A stretch of DNA of 64,000 nucleotides from Archivesica marissinica (GCA_014843695.1 CM026386.1:18839973-18903972); one strand, 5' to 3'; numbered from the stretch's first letter, positions 45,022-56,231 are shown. Made by a program: numbers and translations. The notes: a model not told the origin generated them from the letters alone.

Positions 45022-46345
45022 GTAGGATTGTTCATATACTGTAAACATATATTTTAAAGAGGATATTTGTTTGTTTCAGTGAATTATCGAATTATATTTC
45101 ACGGAATGAACATTGAAATCATTATGATCACGAGGTGCACGAGGTGCAACGAGTGCTAATAATAACTGTCTATGTTCATGAGCGAACTATTATTCAATCA
45201 TTCACTTAAGCAAGCATATTTTTTTAAATATTAGACTAACATATTTTAATGATAGAAAACGCTGCAACCACAGACACAAGACACACATTATTGCATTTCC
45301 TGCTCTTCACGATGAAACAATGTGCCATGCTGGTGTTATTTGACCGATTTCCAATGAAACGTATTTGTTGATAGAATAAGGTGTTCCGGTCGGGACGACA
45401 AGGGCATATCAGTGATCTAGTGTCTCGTCGATGTTACTGTATGCGTGTTTCATTTCCGTTGGTTGCCTTTAGTAAACATTACTTACTGTATGACCATAGG
45501 GCCAAACAAATTTAACTTGTGTCTAGTGCCTGTGGCTGCAGCCGTGCGCAACTGCACTAGAATGTCGTGTTTAGATGACGATAAATGACACCATAAGAGA
45601 CGTCATACATGACGCAACATACATCATGAGTTCGAAAACGTTCGTGTTGACAACATTTCAACATGCTGCGGCTAGGTACCACACGTGCAAAGCAGTTAGA
45701 TAGAAACTGTGTTATGCCACTTCTGTACATTTATATACATGTATTTAGAAAAATACGGATGCTGAAACATGTGAATGTCACTACTTAAGGGGGTGCAGCC
45801 TTTCATATATTCGTTACTATTTAGTATATTTGTTCAATATATTCCTAGCACTGATTTTCACATGATTGGTAGATGCATTGTGTATGACGTCACAAATGTG
45901 GACACAACCATGTGGTGAATTGTACTCTATCTATGTCATATTCTCTTTCTTTTATAAATGGTCATGCGCGTGTGTGTATGTGTGTGTATGTGTGTGTGTG
46001 TTTTACGATTATGTATCGTCGTTACCTGTTGCCCATATGAGCGATGCATTCTGAAGAGATGAGTCATTGCCATATAGCAGAAATACGACTACTTGTAAAA
46101 ACGAATTAACTAATTATATAGTGATTACTTTAAAACGTTTTTTTAACAACTTCACTAAATCCTGTATTCATATTACACACATTTAACGGACGTAAACAAA
46201 CTATTTGTTTAGTAGATTGGTTTTCCTTATGTTGCTTTCAATGTGATAGGCATACAATAAAGACATGCATGTTCTATTAATCTTGTTTTATTGAATATAT
46301 GAGTTTTCATTCAGACTTTATTAATATATATATTTTTTTCTTTAG

Positions 46346-47401
46346 ATGAAGGAAGAAACTAGTGTCACGATCACGATCAACGGACATGAGATGCAATATA
46401 GCATTTCAAAGAACACAACTTGCAATGACGTCATCAAAATGGCGAGCAGAACATCAGCAACTGACAACACAAAATCTTACGCTGTTTTTCAATCGGTCTT
46501 TGGTATGCATAATATACTTGATGGACAGACGAAGCTTTTGAAACAGGTTCGATCTTGGGGTGTTAACAGGCACAACTTCCATCTCGAAATGAGACAGGTG
46601 GACAAACTGAAATTCAAAATGGCGTCTGTGTCACGTGCCAAGTTGAAGCTACAGCGTTTGAGAGCCCGGATAATGAAACATGAAAAGAAAAGTGACCAGA
46701 AGTATGAAGCACATCTCCATAACAACCTCGCTGGGTATATCGTTACCAAGGACACTACGCTTTATAAAAAGAACATTTCAGTCGTCGAAGAGTTTGCTAA
46801 GCTAGAACTGAAACGAACAGAAGTTTCGGGAAAGATTAAATTGCTGAACCGATACCTCCATGATTCGCTAGAGAATAACAATATCTGCGACTCCGTTTGT
46901 GATGAATTGTATCTTCCGATGAGAACAATGGGTGATGGAAGCGAAGACGAGTCTCTTAGCGTAATTCAGCTTTCGGAAAGACTTCAAGGTGACGGCGAAG
47001 ATATTGACGAGTTTGACTCAAGCGCTGTTGACGGATGTTGTTTGAACAAGGGATTCATCTCCGATTTAAGTTTTGACACAACAATGTTTTCAGACACTAC
47101 AGATGAGCTAAATGAGTGTATAATTTATGATTACGGCGAAACGATCGCAAGTGATGATGAAAGTACGTTTGAAGATGACAGTGATTGTGACAGTGTATGT
47201 GATTTAGAAAGAAACATCAGCAATGATGATGTAGAGGATACTCTAGTGAAGATGAACACAATAAAATCCATGTTTAGCAATGGAGATCTTAATGCTAGAA
47301 TAGCTGATGAGGAGCAATTGCTGGACAGTTTTATGAATACGCTTGTGAATAGTGATGACAGTGATGAAGGCATGAGTTCAGCTGACAGCTATTTGGAATG
47401 A
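46346..47401 (+). CDS. RASSF-like protein, copy 3
   Basis: A 351-residue member of the family with the RA domain at ~5-84 (VTITINGHE, TTCNDVI, QTKLLKQVRSWG with the W-G pair intact), a basic helical segment (LKLQRLRARIMKHEKK) and an acidic tail. The start follows the TTTAG acceptor directly. Compared with copies 1 and 2 it has a three-residue insertion (SVIQLSERL for SDMERL), one extra Gln (EEQLLDS) and ends at SYLE, one residue earlier. Downstream of the TGA stop the sequence has no match to the shared 3' flank of copies 1 and 2. It is therefore the older, separate paralogue that donated the 5' part of copy 2. No inactivating change is seen. Confidence 0.8.
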   Translation: MKEETSVTITINGHEMQYSISKNTTCNDVIKMASRTSATDNTKSYAVFQSVFGMHNILDGQTKLLKQVRSWGVNRHNFHLEMRQVDKLKFKMASVSRAKLKLQRLRARIMKHEKKSDQKYEAHLHNNLAGYIVTKDTTLYKKNISVVEEFAKLELKRTEVSGKIKLLNRYLHDSLENNNICDSVCDELYLPMRTMGDGSEDESLSVIQLSERLQGDGEDIDEFDSSAVDGCCLNKGFISDLSFDTTMFSDTTDELNECIIYDYGETIASDDESTFEDDSDCDSVCDLERNISNDDVEDTLVKMNTIKSMFSNGDLNARIADEEQLLDSFMNTLVNSDDSDEGMSSADSYLE

Positions 47402-47535
47402 TCACCAAGTAACAGTTATTGCGACATTATGTCAAATATAGTGCTTCTATGTATGAGAGCAAACGACATACATGTACATGTTTATGGAAAGGGCTTAGGT
47501 CCACTTTGGAAATGTTATGAAAATAATATTGATTC

Positions 47536-47722
47536 AGTCTACGTCCGCTATGTCAAAGTCGGTTATACCGAATTATTCGGTTATCTCGAAATCGGATCAA
47601 AGTCCCGTTTCAGACATTATCATTTTACATATAACTGTCTCTGTTTATATCTAATTTCGCTAAGTCAAACTTCGAAGTATTTTGTTCGGTCCGACGGAAT
47701 TCGACATAACGGATGTAGACTG
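47536..47722. mobile_element. TIR MITE, inverted relative to the other copies
   Basis: CAGTCTACGTCCGCTATGTC at one end and CGACATAACGGATGTAGACTG at the other, with a TA on the right side. It is the reverse orientation of the copies at 28014 and 37862 and lies ~135 bp after copy 3, possibly within its 3' UTR. Confidence 0.75.
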
Positions 47723-47956
47723 TATGTTGTTGAGAACTATTCAGCATGCAGTTTATTCTTGTTACTGAAGTTGATGTGCTGTGTATATATATATAATATT
47801 AAATATATTAAAACATTAAATTAATAAATTATGCCTCTTGTTACGACACTTAAAAGAACTGCTGGAAAAACTATTTGGGCTACACCTGTAACTCCCGTGC
47901 ACATTTCAAACAGTATAACATTGTCTGTTAGGCTCAGCTTGTAAAGTGTTTGTTTG

Positions 47957-48185
47957 GCTGTCCGAAAAGCGCAATGGTTAGCGCGCACGCTTCTCACCAA
48001 TGCAACCCGGGTTCGATCCTCGGACCGGGAGTATGTGAGATGGCACGGTGCCATGGTCGCCAGATTGGACAGGTGTGATTTCTCCGAGTACTCCGGTTTC
48101 CTCCCACACGAAAGACCACATGTACGCTTTCAACGGTGCCAACGAGAGTGATTACTATAAGTTGTTCTTGCTTCGCAATCGTTTA
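47957..48185 (+). mobile_element. SINE-2
   Basis: Head GTCCGAAAAGCGCAATGGTT, B box GGGTTCGATCCTC, core TCTCCGAGTACTCCGGTTTC and tail A. About 40 bp upstream of it also match, inverted, the 3' side of the SINE-2 at 51160-51425. Confidence 0.88.
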
Positions 48186-48527
48186 AAGAATTGAATGTAT
48201 TGCTGCTTTTGAAAGTGACATCACGGTTGATTAGTGATCATAAATAGAAAGCAACTAGAGAATAGCAACTTGAGAAGATGTCCGCACCCCTCCTCTACAT
48301 GTATTTGAAACAAGAACAAATGATTCCTTTCACGTGACCTCAATTTGACATTGAACGGTCAACCTGAATGTCACAGGATATAGCTTGTATCAAAGGTCAC
48401 ACGAGGATACCTGTATGTGCTGTATTCATGTTTCGTTTTCGAGTTATACGAATGCCTATTATATAAGTCAATTGGAGTGGACACTTGGTTGACCGCCTTG
48501 ACCGACGTAGCTTTTTCATAGACAAAG

Positions 48528-48738
48528 TGGAAGTCGTGACAGAGCAGTGGATGCGAAAGGTCTGGAGTTCGAGCCCCACTGGAGCCGTTACGATTGTGCC
48601 CTTAGGCGAGGCATTTAATTTCCACGTTGCCTCTTCTCTCTCCCTCGTAGCGATGGATTCCATCAGGAATAAGGTCTCGAGAGTGATTAATATAAGTTGT
48701 AGGAACTTATTTCGCAATCGAGCTAAAACATTTGTATA
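48528..48738 (+). mobile_element. SINE-1 with a small head deletion
   Basis: TGGAAGTCGTGACAGAGCAG, then a jump to ATGCGAAAGGTCTGGAGTTC (the anticodon-arm region is missing), body and tail A. Confidence 0.88.
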
Positions 48739-49458
48739 CATTATAGACAAACTCTATATACGTCCAAGTGTCAACAGCGTGTTGTTGATATCTGTCCACA
48801 GACACACGGACAGACACACAGACTCAATCAAGCACTATAGAACACGAACTCGGAGTGATGTAAACCCCAGCAGTGGTATTTGAAACAAGATTTGACATGA
48901 CCTTGAAGTGTGACACTATAAGGTCAATCTGAAGGTCACGGGGAATGATTTATTTGAAAGGTCATTAGAATGTTGCAATAAGTATTCCAGTGAAACTATA
49001 CTGTATGTATATCTTATGTTCGAGCTACAAACATGCATAGTTTACTATAGAAGTCAGTGGTTGTGAACACGTCGCTCACCACCCTGACCAAGTTAATCGA
49101 ATTACTCCATACTATGCAAACCTTCTGTTTATTCGCCAGGCAGACGCACAGAACGAAAGGCGTAGCCAAAAACAATAATTCCGTTCCTAACGGCGGGGTT
49201 AACACTAACAGCAGGTAACTGGGTAGAACCTGGGTCGAACCAATGACCTTCCACAGGTCAGCTGGATATAAATAGAAATCATTCGATACATCATCAAACG
49301 ACCTTACCCCTCTAACGTCTCGTGATATCAAACGATCATATGATAACAATGATAGAGGTCATCGTGTTCAAATGTGTTTCTATGGCAACAGATAGTTTCA
49401 AGTTAATGTATACAGCTTATATGCATTCTACGTCATTGCAAAATTAGTAATAATTGTA
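48739..49458. other. Noncoding spacer with a SINE-4 fragment
   Basis: On the minus strand 49170-49270 contains CTGTGGAAGGTCATTGGTTC and ACCCAGGTTCTACCCAG, matching the middle of SINE-4. No gene is recognised. Confidence 0.45.
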
Positions 49459-50757
49459 TTGTATTGCATTGTATTAATTTGTATTGCATTGTATTGTATT
49501 GTATTGCATTGCGTTGTATTGCGTTGTATTGCGTTGTATTGCGTTGTATTGCGTTGTATTGCGTTGTATTGCGTTGTATTGCGTTGTATTGCGTTGTATT
49601 GCGTTGTATTGCGTTGTATTGCGTTGTATTGCGTTGTATTGCGTTGTATTGCGTTGTATTGCGTTGTATTGATTTGTATGCGTTGTATTGCGTTGTGTGC
49701 GTTGTGTGCGTTGTGTTGCGTTGTGTGCGTTGTGTTGCGTTGCGTTGCGTTGCGTTGCGTTGCGTTGCGTTGCGTTGCGTTGCGTTGCGTTGCGTTGCGT
49801 TGCGTTGCGTTGCGTTGCGTTGCGTTGCGTTGCGTTGCGTTGCTTGCGTTGCGTTGCGTTGCGTTGCGGCGTTGCGTTGCGTTGCGTTGCGTGGTGCGTT
49901 GCGTTGCGGTTGTGCGTTGCGTTGCGTTGCGTTGCGTTGCGTTGCGTTGCGTTTGCGTTGCGTTGCGTTGCGTTGCGTTGCGTTGCGTGCGTTGCGTGCG
50001 TGCGTTGCGTGCGTGCGTTGCGTGCGTGCGTTGCGTTGCGTTGCGTTGCGTTGCGTTGCGTTGCGTGGTGCGTTGCGTTGCGTGCGTTGCGTTGCGTTGC
50101 GTTGCGTTGCGTGCGTTGCGTTGCGTTGCGTTGCGTTGCGTTGCGTTGCGTGCGTTGCGTTGCGTTGCGTTGCGTTGCGTTGCGTTGCGTTGCGTTGGGG
50201 TTGTATTGTATTGTATTGTATTGTATTGTATTATACAATACAATACAATACAATATTGTATTTTATTGTATTGTATGTATGTGTATTGTATTGTATGTAT
50301 TGTATTGTATTGTATTGTATTGTATTGTATTGTATTGTATTGTATGTATTGTATTGTATTGTATTGTATTGTATTGTATTGTATTGTATTGTATGTATGT
50401 ATTGTATTGTATTGTATTGTATGTATTGTATTGTAATGTATTGTATTGTATTGTATTGTATTGTATTGTATTGTATTGTATTGTATTGTATTGTATTGTA
50501 TTGTATTGTATTGTATTGTATTTAGTATTGTATTGTTTGTATTGTATTGTATTATACAATACAATACAATATGTATTGTATTGTATTGTATTGTATTGTT
50601 ATTGTATGTATGTATTGTATTGTATTGTATTGTATTGTATTGTATTGTATTGTATTGTATTGTATTGTATTGTTGATATATTATATTGTATTATATTGTA
50701 TTGTATTGTATTGTATTGTATTGCATTGCATTGCATTGTATTGATTTGTATGTATTG
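49459..50757. repeat. Pentanucleotide array, TTGTA / TTGCG blocks
   Basis: Three zones: alternating TTGCGTTGTA decamers (about 49511-49670), a nearly pure CpG-rich TTGCG block (about 49680-50205) and a TTGTA block (about 50206-50740). Two short stretches switch strand (TATACAATACAATACAAT at 50232-50256 and again at 50551-50570), forming hairpin-capable palindromes. All the long open frames here are artefacts. Confidence 0.97.
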
Positions 50758-50845
50758 TGAAACACATTCAAGCAACCGGAGACTAATTCTTCTGGTGACA
50801 TCTTGCCTAAAGAACACCGTGGTTGTAGCGGGAGAAGTTCTTACC

Positions 50846-51160
50846 CGTGGTCTAGTGGTTAATACGTCCGCCTAAGAAGTGGGAGGTCTAATGTTCGAAC
50901 CTCGTCAGGGGGGTTCATTCTGATAGTGTCCTTTGGTCAGCCGGTGGCAGCTAGCTAAATAATGGTTACCGATTGTCAATCAGTCGCCCAAATGCATTTA
51001 TGCGGTGGCGACTTTAAATAAACTTAATAGTTAGTCAATCAGTCTGGCGCCTGCCACGAACGGATTCGGGAGGTACTGCTGGTCACAAGAGATGTCTGAT
51101 AAGTCGGAAATTGCTGGCCCTTTCAATAGGGGTGACGCTATAATAAACAAACACTTAGTT
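50846..51160 (+). mobile_element. SINE-5 carrying a nested 50 bp insertion
   Basis: Head GTGGTCTAGTGGTTAATACG, B-box-like GTTCGAACCTC, GGTTCATTCTGATA, AATAATGG, then after the insertion CGGATTCGGGAGGTACT, GCTGGCCCTTTCAATAGG and GGGTGACGCTATAATAAACA. The insertion at 50984-51033 is flanked by GTCAATCAG on both sides and consists of the tail B-type hairpin end. The minus-strand copy at 22495-22735 lacks it. Confidence 0.82.
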
Positions 51161-51388
51161 TAAACGAAGCAAGTTTTAACAACTTATATTAATCACTCTC
51201 GTTGGCACGGTTGAAAGCGTAAATGTGGTCATTCGTGTAGGAGGAAACCGGAGTACCCAGAGAAATCCACACATGTCCGTTCTGGCGGCCACCGTACCAT
51301 TCTCACATACTCCCATGTCCGAGGTTCGAACCCGGGTTGCATTGGTGAGAAGCGAGCGCGCTATTCACCGCGCTAATCGGACAACCAA
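51161..51388 (-). mobile_element. SINE-2
   Basis: Minus strand: TTAGCGCGGTGAATAGCGCG head, GGGTTCGAACCTC B box, core TTTCTCTGGGTACTCCGGTT and tail A. Confidence 0.88.
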
Positions 51389-51794
51389 ACAAACACTTCA
51401 CAAGCTGAGCCTAACAGACAATGTGAATCCCCTATATTGTGTAGGGACACCACAATGATCTGCTAATATCATCAAAATACCTATGACTCATTCTTAATGA
51501 AAACTAACTCAAGGAATTCATTATACTGCTGATTAAATCCAATGAAAGCGAAAAAATTAAAACGTTGTCCATTACATCTCACATTATCTCGTGGCCCCGA
51601 AATGCCATTATATTACCCAGACTCCTTGACTCATATTTTATTCCTTGATAATTTTGGCGCCATAATTATACTGAGAATATCTGACGGAATTTGCAATCAA
51701 CAAAATAACCTTTGAACACAAACAGATTAAATCTGAAATGGTTTGGATGATCTTGTTAGCTCAAGAGACTCATCATTAGAACTTGGCACTGAGT
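51389..51794. other. Noncoding spacer, nothing recognised
   Basis: Apart from the first ~37 bp, which match 47918-47957 in inverted orientation, nothing is recognised. Confidence 0.4.
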
Positions 51795-54180
51795 GTTTCT
51801 CATCTTGTTAGCGTCGTGACCTACTAGTAGTTCTAGATCAGCATCACGTTCGTCGTGACCTAGTGTTTCTCATCTTGTTAGCGTCGTGACCTACTAGTAG
51901 TTCTAGATCAGCATCACGTTCGTCGTGACCTAGTGTTTCTCATCTTGTTAGCGTGACCTACTAGTATTTCTAGATCAGCATCACGTTCGTCGTGACCTAC
52001 TAGTATTTCTAGATCCATCACGTTCGTCAGAGCTACTAGTATTTCTAGATCAGCATCACGTTCGTCGTGACCTACTAGTATTTCTAGATCCATCACGTTC
52101 GTTGTGACCTACTAGTATTTCTAGATCAGCATCACGTTCGTCGTGACCTACTAGTATTTCTAGATCAGCATCACGTTCGTCGTGACCTAGTGTGTCTCAT
52201 CTTGTTAGCGTCGTGACCTACTAGTATTTCTAGATCAGCATCACGTTCGTCGTGACCTACTAGTATATCTAGATCAGCATCACGTTCGTCGTGACCTACT
52301 AGTATTTCTAGATCAGCATCACGTTCGTCGTGACCTACTAGTATATCTAGATCAGCATCACGTTCGTCGTGACCTAGTGTTTCTCATCTTGTTAGCGTCG
52401 TGACCTACTAGTATTTCTAGATCAGCATCACGTTCGTCGTGACCTACTAGTATTTCTAGATCCATCACGTTCGTCGTGAGCTACTAGTATTTCTAGATCA
52501 GCATCACGTTCGTCGTGATCTACTAGTATTTCTAGATCCATCACGTTCGTCGTGACCTACTAGTATTTCTAGATCAGCATCACGTTCGTCGTGACCTACT
52601 AGTATTTCTAGATCAGCATCACGTTCGTCGTGACCTACTAGTATTTCTAGATCAGCATCACGTTCGTCGTGACCTACTAGTATATCTAGATCAGCATCAC
52701 GTTCGTCGTGACCTACTAGTATTTCTAGATCAGCATCACGTTCGTCGTGACCTACTAGTATGTCTAGATCAGCACCATGTTCGTCGTGACCTACTAGTAT
52801 TTCTAGATCAGCATCACGTTCGTCGTGACCTACTAGTATTTCTAGATCAGCATCACGTTCGTCGTGACCTACTAGTATTTCTAGATCAGCATCACGTTCG
52901 TCGTGACCTACTAGTATTTCTAGATCAGCATCACGTTCGTCGTGACCTACTAGTATTTCTAGATCAGCATCACGTTCGTCGTGACCTACTAGTATTTCTA
53001 GATCAGCATCACGTTCGTCGTGACCTACTAGTATTTCTAGATCAGCATCACGTTCGTCGTGACCTACTAGTATTTCTAGATCAGCATCACGTTCGTCGTG
53101 ACCTACTAGTATTTCTAGATCAGCATCACGTTCGTCGTGACCTACTAGTATTTCTAGATCAGCATCACGTTCGTCGTGACCTACTAGTATTTCTAGATCA
53201 GCATCACGTTCGTCGTGACCTACTAGTATTTCTAGATCAGCATCACGTTCGTCGTGACCTACTAGTATTTCTAGATCAGCATCACGTTCGTCGTGACCTA
53301 CTACTATTTCTAGATCAGCATCCTGTTCGTCGTGACCTAGTATTTCTAGATCAGCATCATGTTCGTCGTGACCTAGTGTTTCTCATCTTGTTAGCGTCGT
53401 GACCTACTAGTAGTTCTAGATCAGCATCACGTTCGTCGTGACCTAGTGTTTCTCATCTTGTTAGCGTCGTGACCTACTAGTAGTTCTAGATCAGCATCAC
53501 GTTCGTCGTGACCTAGTGTTTCTCATCTTGTTAGCGTCGTGACCTACTAGTAGTTCTAGATCAGCATCACGTTCGTCGTGACCTAGTGTTTCTCATCTTG
53601 TTAGCGTCGTGACCTACTAGTATTTCTAGATCCATCACGTTCGTCGTGACCTACTAGTATTTCTAGATCCATCACGTTCGTAGTGACCTACTCGTATTTC
53701 TAGATCAGCATCACGTTCGTCGTGACCTACTAGTATTTCTAGATCCATCACGTTCGTCGTGACCTACTAGTATTTCTAGATCAGCATCACGTTCGTCGTG
53801 ACCTACTAGTATTTCTAGATCAGCATCACGTTCGTCGTGACCTACTAGTATATCTAGATCAGCATCACGTTCGTCGTGACCTACTAGTATTTCTAGATCA
53901 GCACCACGTTCGTCGTGACCTACTAGTATATCTAGATCAGCATCACGTTCGTCGTGACCTACTACTATTTCTAGATCAGCATCATGTTCGTCGTGACCTA
54001 CTACTATTTCTAGATCAGCATGACGTTCGTCGTGACCTACTAGTATTTCTAGATCAGCATCACGTTCGTCGTGACCTAGTATTTCTAGATCAGCACCATG
54101 TTCGTCGTGACCTAGTGTTTCTCATCTTGTTAGCGTCATGACCTACTAGTATTTCTAGATCAGCATCATGTTCGTCGTGA
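51795..54180. repeat. 39 bp minisatellite with a 28-31 bp alternate unit
   Basis: Main unit CGTCGTGACCTACTAGTATT TCTAGATCAGCATCACGTT; a shorter form lacks AGC (TAGATCCATCACG). A second unit, TGTTTCTCATCTTGTTAGCG, interrupts it regularly near the left edge and again as four tandem 70 bp dimers at about 53370-53610. ACTAGT and TCTAGA palindromes occur in nearly every unit. Confidence 0.97.
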
Positions 54181-54707
54181 CCTATTTCTAAATCAGCATC
54201 ACGTTCGTCGTGACCTATTTCTAAATCAGCATCACGTTCGTCGTGACCTATTTCTGAATTAGCACTATGTTCGTCGTGACCTATTTCTGAATTAGCACCA
54301 TGTTCGTCGTGACCTATTTCTGAATCAGCGTCATGTTCGTTGTGACCTATTTCTGAATTAGCATCATGTTCGTCGTTACTTATTTCTGAATTAGCATCAC
54401 GTTCGTCGTGACCTATTTCTGAATTAGCACTATGTTCGTCGTGACCTATTTCTGAATTAGCACCATGTTCGTCGTGACCTATTTCTGAATCAGCGTCATG
54501 TTCGTCGTGACCTATTTCTGAATTAGCATCATGCTCGTCGTGACCTATTTCTGAATTAGCACCATGTTCGTCGTGACCTATTTCTGAATTAGCATCATGT
54601 TCGTCGTGACCTATTTCTGAATCAGCGTCATGTTCGTTGTGACCTATTTCTGAAGTAGCATCATGCTCGTCGTGACCTATTTCTGAATTAGCACCATGCC
54701 ATTGCAC
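54181..54707. repeat. 33 bp derivative of the 39 bp array
   Basis: Unit CGTCGTGACCTATTTCTGAA TTAGCACCATGTT, about 16 copies. It lost CTAGTA and gained TGAATTAGC changes, then amplified separately at the right edge of the array. Confidence 0.95.
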
Positions 54708-55013
54708 TCATTTATTGCACAGACGCTTGCGGTCTGGACAAGTGGTTTCGGGTTCAGAACCATTTTTTAAATTAATTTTTAATTTTTCGGGTTCAAAACT
54801 ATTTTTTAAATTAATTTTTAATTTTTTAATTTCATAAAGGGGGATCATAATTACTCTGATAGTGACGGGATGGCATTTTTAAATATGCTTGGATATGGCT
54901 AAACTGTTTGTGTATATATAGTGTCAAGCCTATGGTTGATCAAACTGTCCTTGGTATTGAACCCGAAATCACTTGTCCCCAAGCGTCCCCATGATCCCCA
55001 AGCGTCTGCGATT
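54708..55013. other. Noncoding spacer
   Basis: Contains a ~45 bp imperfect direct repeat (TTTTTAAATTAATTTTTAAT, about 54764-54825). Nothing else is recognised. Confidence 0.5.
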
Positions 55014-55261
55014 TAAACTTTATTTATTTTACAATGATTGCGAAACTAGCTTTAACAACTTATATTAATCACTCTCGTTGGCGCGGAAGAAAGCGTAAAT
55101 GTGGTCATTCGTGTGGGAGGAACCGAAGTACCCGGAGAAAACCCACCTGTCCGATCTGGCGACCACCGCACCATCTCGCATACTTCCCAGTCCGATGATC
55201 GAACACGGGTCGTATTGGTGAGAAGCGAGCGCGCTAACCACTGCGCTAATCGGACAGCCAT
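55014..55261 (-). mobile_element. SINE-2
   Basis: Minus strand: GTCCGATTAGCGCAGTGGTT head, core TTCTCCGGGTACTTCGGTTC and tail A followed by TAAATAAAG. The B box is mutated (CGTGTTCGATCATC). Confidence 0.88.
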
Positions 55262-56210
55262 GTGATTTATTGTTACACTCAGACTTGAGTTGACAGACCA
55301 CCTCCGAGTTGTAGACCACATGTCGCTATGCACTACTGTTATGATCACCTATGAGGAAACGCAGATAAACTTGCATACATGTGATAAGTGAACGCCCGAT
55401 TGCCAGACCATCTGTCTCTAAGCACCATTCGTGTGATCTTCCATTACGCAGAGGAAATAAGAATTCGAAGTTCTGCACGTTACGCAGTATAGTGTAGAAC
55501 GTATGTCTTAACGATGCCAAAAGCACAATATTGATCGCGGAGCAATATATAGGCGTACCATTCATGCGTGAATGCACGAGATTTTCTTAGCGGGGAAGTG
55601 TGGTGTTGTCAATTCTAGACAGGGCATCGCAGAGTGAACATCGACAATTACAGCAATTCAAATTCGCATGTATGTTCAATATATTTATATCTATGGAATT
55701 AATGTTGTTTTTCATGGGAGACAACTTGATGGGGAACACATGAACAAGTCTGTATCTAGAGAATGACTTTTGTTCCGAAGTACAGTTTTCCAGAGCTTTT
55801 TTTACATACATTTTATGATTTTTTACCTCTGGATTTTACACTGGCCCAGTACTCTATATATATATATGTACCATTTATATGTAGTATTGTACAGTTCAAT
55901 CAGGCCAGTCACTTGTATACAAACATGCTGATGTATATAAACATTGGCGAGTTAAAACACTGATTGAATAATATAAAATATATCGAATTATCGCGCATAG
56001 CAGGATGGCCGAGTGGTCAAAGATGTAGGCTTACAGACAACTATGTTTAGGTTTGATGGTTCAACAATGATTGTTTTAGTGTTCGAATGTTATGTATACA
56101 AGTGACTGCCCTAAATAATCAGACTGTATATGCACCAATGTTTGTTAATATTAAACATGCATGTAAATAAACGCCAGACCGCATGTCTATTTGACTAGTG
56201 CAAATGTGTC
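55262..56210. other. Noncoding spacer with a tRNA-like relic
   Basis: At 55998-56070 CAGGATGGCCGAGTGGTCAA and GGTTTGATGGTTCAA look like the A- and B-box halves of a Ser/Leu tRNA or SINE head, but the stems do not pair well. No gene is recognised. Confidence 0.4.
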
Positions 56211-56231
56211 TTTGACTTTTTGTGTGGATAT

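Noticed and set aside
24960..47401. Tandem copies as a pure haplotype-duplication artefact of assembly
   Set aside because: Not excluded, but the mosaic structure of copy 2 and the different outer flanks are not what joining two haplotypes would normally produce.
49428..50875. Overlapping open frames of up to 395 codons
   Set aside because: Pentanucleotide array; open on both strands in several frames.
54090..54707. 205-codon acidic open frame (NSEIGHDEHDA repeats)
   Set aside because: 33 bp and 39 bp repeat units keep one minus-strand frame open; no start context, no unique domain.
51795..54707. CRISPR-like array of repeats
   Set aside because: Units are contiguous without unique spacers and the DNA is eukaryotic; it is a minisatellite.
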